Source: Conidiobolus incongruus B7586 (taxonomy: Eukaryota > Entomophthoromycota > Entomophthoromycetes > Entomophthorales > Conidiobolaceae). From it: a DNA stretch of 12,564 bases. A program made the position numbers and the translations under genes. The notes below the pieces were generated by a model. The model saw only the letters and a list, made by a program, of their open reading frames with translations, searched no databases and was not told the DNA's origin. Below are positions 1-9,929 of the stretch, in pieces. Each line of letters opens with the position of its first letter. Position 1 is the stretch's first letter. The stretch lies in assembly GCA_000697335.1 (NCBI GenBank), contig JNEM01009032.1, positions 1-12,564 on the forward strand, read 5' to 3'.

Positions 1-1415
1 ATATTTAATTATTATTTTATAACCCAAATTATGAAAAGTATTTAAAAATTAAGAGTTTTATATCTTCCATTATTTTTTATATTAAAAAATAAAATTATAA
101 TAATAAATCTGTTATATTTAACTGAAATATTTATTAAAAAGTTTGATATTAGTTAAATTAATTTATATATTAAATATAAAACTTATATGATTAATAATAA
201 TATTAGATAAATATTTTTGAATTTATCCATAAATTCAAATATAATAATATTATATATATCAAGTAATATATATTATATAATAAGAAAATCAAGAACTTTA
301 TAATATATTTACATAACTATCAAAGTTTGCACTATTTAGTATATATCTTTAATATAATATAAAGTATTCGGTTTATTTAAAATAATATTTTCCCTAAATT
401 CCAATAAACATTATTATTTAAATAATATAAAATAATATATATTGAATTTTGTTCCTTAAAAAAATTATAAGTTACTTATTAATTAAAAAGTTGATAAAAG
501 TAATAAAATTATAAAATAATTATAGTAAAATATATAAATTTTATATTATTTATTTCTGTATATTTTAAAATTCAAATTATATTTTAATTACACTATAATA
601 GGTTGATTATTTCATTCCCAAGTGAGAATTTTATTTGATTTTAATTTTTTTGTACTTTATAAAAATAATAATTCTTGCTTATATCTTTAAATTTAAGATT
701 CAGTATTTTTTTTCCTAATTCAATATGCAAATTATTTTTTAATAGGTAATTTATTAGTATATATTTAGAAATTATTATTATAATATTTATATTTCAATAT
801 AATTATAATTTATACAATATTGAAATTTAACAAATTCGTTTTCAAATTATCTTATATCATAGTTTATATCAAAGTAACTATATATTCAGGGTATACAATT
901 TATATCAGAAAATAAATATAGTAAGAAGTTTTTTATATCATAATATTAATTGGAGTAAAATCAGTTAAATTCCTAACTGTGATTCATTTTAAAATTAATA
1001 AATCAATTATTTGAATTAAATTCGTTGAAATTCTGAATAATAATAATATAGTTAAAAATAAATTATAAGTTATATTGGTAATGGATTGTTTAAAGTATCA
1101 GATATTTTTTTATCTAATATAAACAAATACACATAAGTTTGTATTCTGATTGTCATATTCGTGTATATTTCACTCTGTTCAACTCATTAAATATTTTACA
1201 ATTATTTTTAATAATATATTTAATTTTGAAAAATTCCCTAAATTTTTAAAATTAAATTTATAATACAAGAAATTTACAAAGCTAAAATAAAATCTAATTT
1301 ACAATTTACCATATACAGTAAAAATGGTCAATTTGACTAGAATTGGTAATTGACTAATAATATAACCCAGAAAAATTTTGAATATAAATACTAGATAGAT
1401 GGATCAATTTGAGGT
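1..1415. other. AT-rich spacer, no gene seen
   Basis: This stretch is almost entirely A and T, with short poly-A and poly-T tracts and dense stops in all frames. I saw no recognisable protein fragment, RNA gene or clear repeat unit in it. Its last part presumably holds the upstream control region of the F-box gene that follows. Confidence 0.7.
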
Positions 1416-1424
1416 TATAAAAAG
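1416..1424 (+). promoter_or_regulatory. TATA-like box of the F-box gene
   Basis: TATAAAAAG lies 65 bases before the proposed ATG of the F-box gene. A transcription start about 30 bases downstream would leave a leader of roughly 30-35 bases. In DNA this AT-rich, TATA-like strings occur by chance, so the support is position rather than sequence alone: a similar box lies at a similar distance before the secreted-protein gene. Confidence 0.35.
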
Positions 1425-1480
1425 TAATTTCAAAATTTTTCAACTTTATTAAATTATTTAATCATATATAGTAAAGAATT

Positions 1481-3121
1481 ATGGAAGAAGGAATATCAAT
1501 TAGATCTGATGGAATCGAGTCATCAACTTCTTGGAAGGATTTGGATGCTGATTTATTATCCCAAATCGCTAATTATATCCCAGATTCTCTGTTACATCCA
1601 TTAGGCCTGGTGTGCTCGAGATGGTCAAATATTCTAACACCCAAAATCTGGCGAAATATTTACAAAGGAATAGATCACAAGCGTAACAAACTTCAAATTA
1701 TCAAAAAATATGGCAAATTTGTGAAATATATGGAAAAGGGTAGTTTGTCATTACCTCAAATTGGTCAGGAGAGTTGGCTTGACCACTGTCCCCATATTTG
1801 GTACTATTATTTGCCCATGTATAACCCTGACTATAAGTCGTTACCTCAATTGTTAAGTTTCGAAAAACTTCCCCACAAACTCGAACCTATACCATTGACT
1901 TATTTATGTGACAATGAAGACTGGATGAGCTTAGTCCTATTGTCAAGAATGGCTAATCCTCCAGTTATTAAGGGGTATTGTTTGAGTTCTTATTGGGACC
2001 CAGTGATTCGGTTACAATCATTACCCTCAGATATGTTGCTTAATGTGAAAACATTAGAACTCACAGTCCATATTCCTTTTTCTTTAGATCGATTAATTCA
2101 GATTATTAGTGGACTTCAAAATTTGACTACTTTGGAACTTGGTTTCTGTTGTGAATCCTCCATGGAAGAATGGTTCAATTTGGGAAAATTTTTTAATTTT
2201 ATTGATAAATTAGAGAATTTTACTCTTTTTATAGATGTACCAAAATACAAACAGTTACAAGAAAAAGAAATTGAATCAAAGGATTCTATTAATTTTTCGA
2301 CATGTATCAAGTCTTTGGATATTTGTATGCTATATCGAAGAATAAATAAGATCCCACTTCAGAATATTGGTACAAACATCAGCTTTAATTTTTTTCAGTT
2401 ATTTGTGATGGCATGCCCAATGCTTACAGAATTATCACTTTCTGTAATCGATTACAAGATGTTATCGCTACTTTCTAAACACTGTCCCAATTTAACTACC
2501 CTATGTTCAGGCATTCCCTTGCCTGTATTTGACGAACATATTGGAAGTTTTCAAAAACTCAAAAAATTGTCAACTTCATCACTTAATGAAATTCATACTA
2601 AAATGACTAATAGATTTAAAACAATATTCCACAATGTGACTCAATTTTATATTGATCACTACTTTGCTCATATTCCAGGCGAATGTATAGAACATGATCT
2701 TTTTCTACTGCCACAACTGTTCCCCAAATTAGTCACACTGAAGCTATCTCACGATATTAGCGATAATACTCTATCGCAACTTCTTCTTCGCGATGAATCA
2801 CTTCATCTCACTCATCTTTATCTACATTCTCCCAAGCATACATGGAAAAATTTAATACAATTGATCAATCAAAAATGCCCCAATCTACATACTATCATAT
2901 ATGACTGGAGCACTTCGTGGGAAGGATTTGAAGAGTGTCCAATTCACGAATTGATTCAAGCATTTCCTAACATCAATATTTTTATATCGACATTTGTCAG
3001 ACCTTTTGATTATGAACAGGTAAATTAATATTGTATAATAAGATAATTTTTAAATATTAATAATTCTAATTTATAGATATATCGAATCGAGGATTATATT
3101 AATAAAAGATTACTAACCTAA
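1481..3121 (+). CDS. F-box / leucine-rich-repeat protein
   Basis: Proposed exons are 1481-3019 and 3077-3121, giving 527 residues; without splicing the frame stops at 3028 (515 residues). Residues about 17-62 form an F-box: SWKDLDADLLSQIANYIP, then VCSRWSNIL and a conserved Trp in PKIW. Degenerate leucine-rich repeats follow, visible as LQNLTTLEL (about 212), CPMLTELSL (about 311), CPNLTTL (about 335), FPKLVTLKL (about 414) and CPNLHTI (about 466). F-box proteins bind Skp1 and present substrates to SCF ubiquitin ligases; the LRR part normally chooses the substrate, which cannot be told here. No signal peptide or membrane segment is seen. The start is the first ATG of the frame, has a purine at -3, and lies just before the F-box. 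A decayed tandem copy lies about 0.8 kb downstream. The F-box call is strong; the last exon is less sure. Confidence 0.9.
3020..3076 (+). other. Probable 57-bp intron in the F-box gene
   Basis: After a CAG codon the sequence reads GTAAAT, and 57 bases later TTATAG, with CTAAT (3066-3070) as a possible branch site close to the acceptor. Joining the flanks keeps the frame open for 14 more residues (IYRIEDYINKRLLT) before a TAA at 3119-3121. The only other predicted intron in this window, in the SH3 gene, is also 57 bp. The alternative is that there is no intron and translation stops at 3028, which costs only the last few residues. Confidence 0.55.
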
Positions 3122-3950
3122 AGAATATCATATTATATTTTTTATATATTATCTGATAATTATAATTTAATCTTTATATTTTTTGATAATTAAATAATGA
3201 TTTAAAAATATTAAAGATAATTTTTAGATAATAATATTGAATAATATCATATTATTCAATTTAATTTCTTTGTTGCAATATTCTAGTCAAATTATTATTA
3301 TTTTTCTTGTTAATTAAAGTATATCAATTGAAAATTATTAAAATTATTTATTTTATTTTAATTAATATACTCTATTAAAAAATAAATATTTTTTCCTTTT
3401 AAATTAATATATTCAATAATTTTAAATAAAAATTTTATTTATAAATTATAATTTTATTAAAAAAGAATATATTTTAGAATTAAATATCAAAAATTTAAAA
3501 CTTAAGAGTTTTAGTATTTTAATAAATATTGAATTTTTCTTTATATTTATCTTAAAGAAATTAATTTGTTGATAAAATTTTTAATAATGAAAAACTCATA
3601 TCATTGATATATTCAAATGAATTAATATTTTATAAAAATCCTTAAGTATTTTTTCACTCTTTTTTTCTTTTATTCCTTTCGCTAAATTTTGGATTTTCAG
3701 CAAATTGCTAGGTTAATTATATTTTATCAAATTAAATAATATAATTATCAATTAAAATATTATACATCTCCTTTCAGCAATAAGTGATAGTTTATTATTA
3801 ATTTAATACCAGAATTTTAGTTCTAAATATTTGAATTAATAATAATTTTAAAAATTTTAAAACTGAATTTAATAAATAATGTTGTAAAAAATTTTTGAAT
3901 AAAAAATTTATAGTTTAATATTAATATTAATAAAATAAAAACTGAAGAAA
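3122..3950. other. AT-rich spacer between the F-box gene and its decayed copy
   Basis: No open frame of note, RNA gene or ordered repeat is visible. The only break in composition is a pyrimidine-rich patch around 3650-3715. No canonical AATAAA is seen just after the F-box stop apart from one inside the proposed last exon (about 3101). Confidence 0.6.
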
Positions 3951-3954
3951 CTTA

Positions 3955-5443
3955 AATTTTTATTTATTTTTTAAAATATTTCAAACTATATCCTAGATTC
4001 TATCCTATACCTATTAAATTTCTTTTCCTGCAGTTGTTCAAGTATTCTAACACCCAAAATCTGGTCAAATATTTATTTAGGACTAAGCAATATGTAAAAT
4101 GAATTGATTTTGATGAAATATTGAAGACTTGTTGACTTTATGTAATCTGGCGCTATAAGATCAATTGAGGTTGGTGGAGCAAGTTAGTTGATTAACTGCC
4201 TCCATAATTGGGATTATTATTTGCCGATATTGAATATAGGATATAATTTTCTTCTCAATTGTCATGTTTCCAAAAACTTTCTGATGAGCTTGGTCTTAAT
4301 TTGGTGAATTACTTTCGTGTTGATGACGATTATATATTGCATTGTATTACTTTCGAGAATGGTGAATATCTCACTTATTAAAGGTTATTGAATGAATTCT
4401 ATGGAGTAATCCGCAAAATTATTGCAAATATTACCACATTTAATATGTGAATTTAGAATCCCTAACACTTATGCCTGACCTACACTCTTCTTTTTCTTCT
4501 AATTAAATTAATTTTTACTAAATTTCTTGTTTTAAAACCTCTCGAACTTTACTTCCACCATTGAGCCTGAGCTGGAGACTGTTTGAATCTTGAAAAATTC
4601 ATTAACTTTACATATGATTTGGAAGATTTCTTGTTGAATTTAAATATTGGAAATTAAAATAGATTGCAGGAAACTGGGATTGTATCCAATGAATTTGTGA
4701 AAGTTTTCACTTATATAAAATCTTTGAATATTTATTTGCCTAGGGAAAACTTTTAAGAAATCAATACTTAATCTAAAGAATATAAAATTTAAAATTTTCA
4801 ATAATTTATATTGACTTATCTAATGTTGGTGAATGTTTTGATAGACATTAATGATTAAAAGCTATTATTATTACTGATTAATCATTGTCCGAATATAGTT
4901 ACTTCGATATATAGATACTCTGCTATATTTGTTTTTGGCTCAGAGTGACTGCTTTTTTTAAGTAATTGCTAAATCCATCACTTGAAAATATGTACTCTGA
5001 AATAATAGATGAACTCATTTCAATATTTTCAAAAGTGGCACAATAGTATATTGGTTATTTCCTTATAAATATTGACAGAGATTGTACCCATTGTAATCTA
5101 TTCCTACTATCCCAACTCATTCCAAAATCAGCTACTCTAAATGTGTCACATGAAATTAGCAGCATTACTTTCAAACAATTGAATATTCCATGTAGCCCAT
5201 TATTACTTGTATTCTCCAAACAATATATGGCCAAATTTGATCCACTTTATCCCACAAAAATGCTACATTTTATATACTATTAACCATCACTGGCCTACCA
5301 ATTGGCAAGGGTTTGTCAGGTATAGAATTAACCAAATAACTGAAGCATATCCAAATATTAATATATTTAAAGCGAAACTTTCCAATCATTTTAAATATAA
5401 GAATACAATTAGGCTTTTTTATGTAAAGTATATAAAAATTTAG
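3955..5443 (+). pseudogene. Decayed tandem copy of the F-box/LRR gene
   Basis: The stretch runs parallel to the intact gene at 1481-3121 along nearly its full length, but the frame is broken many times by stops and small insertions or deletions. Clear anchors include CTATATCCTAGATTCT (about 3990), matching TTATATCCCAGATTCT in the F-box; ATTCTAACACCCAAAATCTGG (about 4042-4062), nearly the same as 1630-1650; and LRR parts near 4250, 4350, 4670, 4870 and 5110. The best-kept part is a 78-codon open stretch at 5207-5443, with PNNIWPNLIHFIPQKC against PKHTWKNLIQLINQKC and AYPNINIF against AFPNINIF. The first 25 or so codons, including the start, are not recognisable. The open tail could be read as a tiny gene, but its match to the C-terminus of its neighbour makes a gene remnant far likelier. 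Divergence is high, so the copy is old. Confidence 0.87.
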
Positions 5444-6057
5444 TCTGTTAGAGTTTTAAGATTGAAGATGATTAGTATTAAATTTGTAGTTCAATTCATC
5501 TGCATCTTTTTGGATTCTATATTACTGGAAAAATGATTATTAGTTAAGAATCTAGACTTAAAAATTGTAATATTAATTATTTTATTCAATTATAATAATC
5601 ACAAGATATATCAAATATTCCCATTGAACAAATATCAATTAAATTACCACCTTAATTACATTCACATCTTCATTCGTGTGTTTAAAAATGTGAATTCATA
5701 TTCTTGTATACAACTTCATTTTGTTAGAAATATATTAATTGAAAAACTCAACCATCCAACTGAATACCTACAATTAAATTTATTATCTCTGTACAAATAA
5801 CAATATCAAATCAACCTAACTTAGCGACGGGTTACGCTTTCATAAGTCGATTGTAAAGTTTAACTAGGAATTTCTTTATATTAAATACCTAAGCATATTT
5901 TTAAAAATCATGAAATATTATCAAAAATTAAATGGTATGAGAATAAAACTATTCTAATAATTTTTTAAACTAACTTTTTGAAAAAAAATTTTTTAAAAGA
6001 TAATTCAATTTGAATTTTTTAGTATTTGTCATTTTTTTTAAAATATAATTTATTAAA

Positions 6058-6075
6058 AATCAATCAATCAATCAA
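6058..6075. repeat. AATC tetranucleotide microsatellite
   Basis: Four perfect AATC units in tandem are seen directly, followed by AA. It is short and probably replication slippage. Confidence 0.7.
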
Positions 6076-6221
6076 AATAAAATATAAATATTTATATTAT
6101 AAATAAAATTTAATATACAGTATAAATATATTTGATTATTACTATATATTGGTTTTAAAATAATTTTAAAATTTTAATTAAAAAAAATTATTTAATAATA
6201 AACTAAAAAATATATTTTGAA

Positions 6222-6248
6222 ATATATATATATATATATATATATATA
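6222..6248. repeat. (AT)n microsatellite
   Basis: An uninterrupted alternating AT run of about 27 bases. Similar runs occur at 8944-8963 and 11127-11149, so such tracts are a general trait of these spacers. Confidence 0.85.
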
Positions 6249-6408
6249 ATAGTAAAAAAATATTAATAAATTAACTTGATTTATTATTTTATTCGATCAA
6301 AGGATAATTTTTAATATTTAAAAATCAAATAATATAATAAATTTGTTAAATTTTTTTAGTTCAATTATTCAATTAAAATATTTCAATTGATTAAATAAAT
6401 ATATCATT

Positions 6409-6414
6409 TTTATT
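6409..6414 (-). terminator. Probable polyadenylation signal of the SH3 gene
   Basis: On the minus strand the sequence reads CAATAAAAATG, a canonical AATAAA hexamer about 70 bases after the stop codon of the SH3 membrane-protein gene. The distance suits a short fungal 3' untranslated region. Chance AATAAA is common in such AT-rich DNA. Confidence 0.4.
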
Positions 6415-6484
6415 GGATCCACAATAAATAATTAATGCTATGTTTCGTATTTTGAGAGAGATTGTGTATAATTTATATACTAGA

Positions 6485-7822
6485 TCATTTCGGATGATTC
6501 GACGGTGGAGGTGACAAATAGTCTTCAGAGATCAAATTTGTCGTACTCGCTGCGACCTTTTCATCTAATAATTTTTCAATGTCATGATCTTTATTCGAAA
6601 CAAAGCTCGAGTTTGGTGAAATCATCGTGGAAGGCGTCGGTGGCGTCGGCTTCGAGTATTCTCTGGAAGCTGTTCGCTTTGGGATGACGATTTGCATGGT
6701 GCTGTCGCCTGATGAGGATTGTCGAGGATCCATGACGCAAACCATTGGAAATACCCCAATAGTTTGATCCATCACGTTGGAACCAAGTGCCCAATTGTCT
6801 TCGAATATGAGGTGGATTTGGATCAAATCACCATGTCTGAGACTTAGCTCGTCATCCCTCCTTGCAAAGAATGGATGTACAGCATATACCGCATCGGTTA
6901 ATGAGGCAATTGATTGTGGTAAACTTTCGCGAAACCGATTATTATTGGACCTCTGTGCCATAGAAATAGCTATTTTAGCTTTAGCAAAAGGATCTGGGGT
7001 CGACTTTGATCCATTACAACTGGACGATGACGACAAATCCTCCAGCTTATTACGATTTCGTTTCCATTTCAAGTAGCTTTTAATTCCGAGTAAAAGGATC
7101 ATTAGAGCAATAGTAGAAAAGACCGTAATAATGGTAATTTTCACTAAGGTCCCAGTATTTGGATTATTAGTATTTTTTTGAAAATTTTTGTTTACTCCAT
7201 TATCATCCTTATTCAATTTGGAATTTGCATCCTGGTGATTCATCTCAGATGATTGAATGCATAGATCCTTAATGATTTCGTTCTGTGGTAGTTCTATACT
7301 GCAATTGGATTTTATCAGAGAATAATATTTGGGGAGGTCATTGAGGTCAGATGTACAAGATTGTGTGATTTGCTTCATCAGGTCACTTAATTTAGTCATG
7401 ACGTTGTAGTTGCAGTCATCATGAATCAACCTTAAACAGATCTTAGGTTCTATTAGTTTAGTATAATCTATTATCATTTCGGAGCATGATGATTGCTTTG
7501 TATCCGTATTAGTATTTTGAGTCCAATTGGATTTAATTTGATTTATCTGTTGTAGGTAGTTGATTAAATCATTGGATAGTTTAGAACTTGGATTATATTT
7601 ATAATTGGTATATTCTTGGCATATATTTATATCTAAAAACAATACATTAGCCAATAATTTGAAATATATATACTAACAATACAACGTACCTGATAATTTT
7701 GCACAATTATTTTTCGACCCATCACACTTAACAGAAGTGATAACAACGAACCAAGTCCAAATCACTACCCAATGATGTTTTGACGTGACAAGTTTCCAAT
7801 AACTGGAGACATTATTAAACAT
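6485..7822 (-). CDS. Single-pass membrane protein with cytoplasmic SH3 domain (Fus1-like layout)
   Basis: Exons 7822-7690 and 7632-6485 give 426 residues. The N-terminus has a basic stretch followed by WVVIWTWFVVITSVKC (about 18-33), a signal peptide or anchor. The ectodomain (about 34-205) has nine or so cysteines, beginning with CAKLSDINIC across the splice, and an NWT glycosylation site. Residues about 206-229 (VKITIITVFSTIALMILLLG) form a membrane segment followed by basic KWKRNRNK, which sets the C-terminus in the cytoplasm. The SH3 domain spans about 291-344: YAVHPF for the ALYDY strand, DELSLRHGD, the binding Trp in DNWALG, and GVFPMVCV at the end. A Ser/Pro-rich tail with TPPTP and SPPP follows. 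SH3 domains bind proline-rich partners; fungal Fus1-type proteins act in polarity and signalling at the cell surface. The exact role here is unknown. A start at 7654 inside the frame would lose the signal peptide and is unlikely. Confidence 0.88.
7633..7689 (-). other. 57-bp intron in the SH3 membrane-protein gene
   Basis: On the minus strand the donor is CAG followed by GTACGT, the acceptor is TTTTTAG, and a CTAAT branch-like site (7650-7646) lies 14 bases before the acceptor. The join is in phase 1 and makes a GAT codon, so the reading continues LS-D-INICQEY. The upstream exon supplies an ATG, a hydrophobic leader and two more ectodomain cysteines, all absent from the frame that starts inside the intron. 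Confidence 0.85.
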
Positions 7823-7912
7823 TCTGACACACTTGGGTATCAAATAATACTATTTTATTATGTACAATAATATCGATAGGGAAAAAATTCCAACAACCAA
7901 ATGATCCATGAA

Positions 7913-7921
7913 CTATTTATA
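7913..7921 (-). promoter_or_regulatory. TATA box of the SH3 membrane-protein gene
   Basis: The minus strand reads TATAAATAG, a very good TATA consensus, about 90 bases before the proposed ATG at 7822. It sits in a slightly richer stretch, which makes a chance match less likely than elsewhere. It supports the upstream start over the one at 7654. Confidence 0.45.
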
Positions 7922-9895
7922 CGATCCTCAAGGCTAAAGACCAATGAAATTGGGATCTTCTCAAATCAATAGATTATCCCAAAATTTCCAATCAAACTAA
8001 CTACTCAATCTCTATCTTTCAAAGTCAGAATTAAATTTCCCCACAAATTAGAGTTTGATATCAAATTAAAAGGAATTTAAATAGGTGATCGATTTAGTTT
8101 CCAATAAACAAATTCTTCAAGAATAATAGAATTTAGTTGTGGGGTTTTGATTACTTGTATATTATATTGTCATTGAGTAATGATTATTTAGCTTTTGAGT
8201 TTTAATTGACTATTATTAATGTTGAATTGGATATTTTAGTTTGTTTGGATAATTTTTATTCATAATATTATAAAACAAAATATTAAAATGATAAACTCAA
8301 TCAACTAGAATTTGATTTGAAGTAATTTTAAATAATACTTCGCTATAACATATGATTATCTATGTAATATTAATGTTTTAAAAACTAAGTAGTATTCGGC
8401 TATTAAAATACTGTATTTTTTCTGTATTTGTGAAATCACTACTAATAGATATTCCAATTTCGAAACCAAAGTTGATTACATTAAACCCAATTCAGGATAA
8501 AATATAAATCTATACCATTACATGAAGTTTAAAAATTTATTTCTAATGGAGAATAAAATATTAAATTATTTTAATTAAAAATTCATTTAATAAAATACTA
8601 GTATTTTTGAAATTACATATACCTTGATTGTTCTTTGATTTTGATACCATTAAGTATTAATTATTATTTCAAATTAATTTTTAATAAATATTAAAGATAT
8701 TAAAAAATATTGCTCTATTATCAAGTCTAATTTATTTTTAAATATATTATAGATAATATAACCAAAATTATATATGTTAGATATTTAATAGAGCTTTAAA
8801 GATATATTGTAATAAAGGTTTCAATAACTATTAAATCATGAATTTAATTAATAATATATAAATTACTACCTTATTTTTGAAAGATATATATTTATTATAT
8901 TGTATTGATTTTTGATAAGCTTTTTTGTTTTAATTTTTATCAAATATATATATATATATATATCCAAGTTACAATATATGATTCTTTAGAGAATTTGAAA
9001 TAAATAACCAGAATTTTAATATATTTGCTTTTATCATGTTCAATAATATCTTAGTTAATAGAAACAATTTTAAATAGTATTACCTATTTTTTAAGTTTTA
9101 ATAACTCACTCTATTAAAAAAATATTTTATTACATAATTTAGTCTGATCAATAATTAACTTGGTCTGACAAACAAGCTTAAATAATATTTAATTTCAAAA
9201 AAATAACTGTTGTATTTAATTAATTTATATTAAATATTAGTAAATTTTATCAAATATTTAATTTTAATAAAGATATTACTTAAACATCATTCAAAACTTT
9301 GCAAATATTAATAAACCAAATAAATTAATAGAAATTATTTTTTGCCATATTATTATTAAAGAAAAAAGAGAATAAAAATTTAAATATCATTAAAATAATT
9401 ATAATTAAATATATTTTTTAGGAAAAATACAAAAAGAAAAGTGATATTTAAAAAAAGAATTAAATTAATATTTAATCCAATAACTTTTAATAAAATTAAA
9501 ATCATATTTCTTCAATTTTTTACCCATTATTAGACTAATTATTCATTGATTAGTTTGAAAACTATGGAGATTAATTATAATCCAAATACAATATATAGTC
9601 TTTGATTGATTGAATATTAATATTGAAATTCATATTTAATGCTAATAATTTCATAAGATTTCAAAATTTAATTGTATTATAAAATTATATGTTAATAAGG
9701 TATTAAAGATTATTACATAATACATATCAGATTTTCAAAATCTTTTCAATAGGCATTTGAATAAAATTGTCTAAATAATCCTATACCCAGTGCCATATTA
9801 AAAGAGATGATGTCAAAGCTTAGATTGTTTGATATATTATAAAATTGATATATTTTTTACTATGTAAACTTTCAAATAGTTCATTCATTTAAAGA
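7922..9895. other. Long AT-rich spacer between the two minus-strand genes
   Basis: Nearly 2 kb without a gene, RNA or recognisable element. The first 240 bases (7922-8160) are less AT-rich and probably hold control sites of the SH3 gene, including an inverted pair CCCCACAA (8039-8046) and TTGTGGGG (8137-8144). The remainder is A/T tracts with one AT microsatellite. Confidence 0.6.
8944..8963. repeat. (AT)n microsatellite
   Basis: An uninterrupted alternating AT run of about 20 bases in the spacer. Confidence 0.8.
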
Positions 9896-9901
9896 TTTAT
9901 T
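9896..9901 (-). terminator. Probable polyadenylation signal of the secreted-protein gene
   Basis: The minus strand reads TCAATAAATC, an AATAAA hexamer about 30 bases after the TAG stop of the cysteine-rich protein gene. The position is typical for a short 3' untranslated region. Confidence 0.45.
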
Positions 9902-9929
9902 GACTGATGACTGTTTTTCATGAAGTGAT

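Larger units (their letters stand above)
5444..6408. other. AT-rich spacer with small islands and simple repeats
   Basis: No gene is seen. Around 5621-5860 the composition is slightly richer, with a pocket at 5821-5852 (TTAGCGACGGGTTACGC and following) that I cannot assign. Four tandem AATC units lie at 6058-6075 and an AT dinucleotide run at 6222-6248. This is the convergent spacer between the decayed F-box copy on the plus strand and the SH3 gene on the minus strand. Confidence 0.6.

Noticed and set aside
2116-2310. Short antisense open frame within the F-box gene
   Set aside because: It lies opposite the LRR coding region and has no family resemblance or signals of its own.
5207-5443. A 78-codon open frame that could be called a small gene
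   Set aside because: Its residues match the C-terminal part of the intact F-box protein (PNINIF, QKC, NW-G), and degraded homology continues upstream, so it is the tail of a pseudogene.
5811-5900. Possible tRNA in the GC-richer pocket
   Set aside because: No T-loop motif (GGTTCRANNCC), no acceptor-stem pairing and no cloverleaf could be drawn on either strand.
6058-6075. AATC tandem units as the start of a CRISPR-like or regulatory array
   Set aside because: Only four short units without spacers; an ordinary microsatellite.
6505-7076. Open frames on the plus strand, and a shifted minus frame, across the SH3 gene
   Set aside because: They overlap the strongly supported SH3 and membrane-segment coding frame and show no domain of their own; they exist because this part is less AT-rich.
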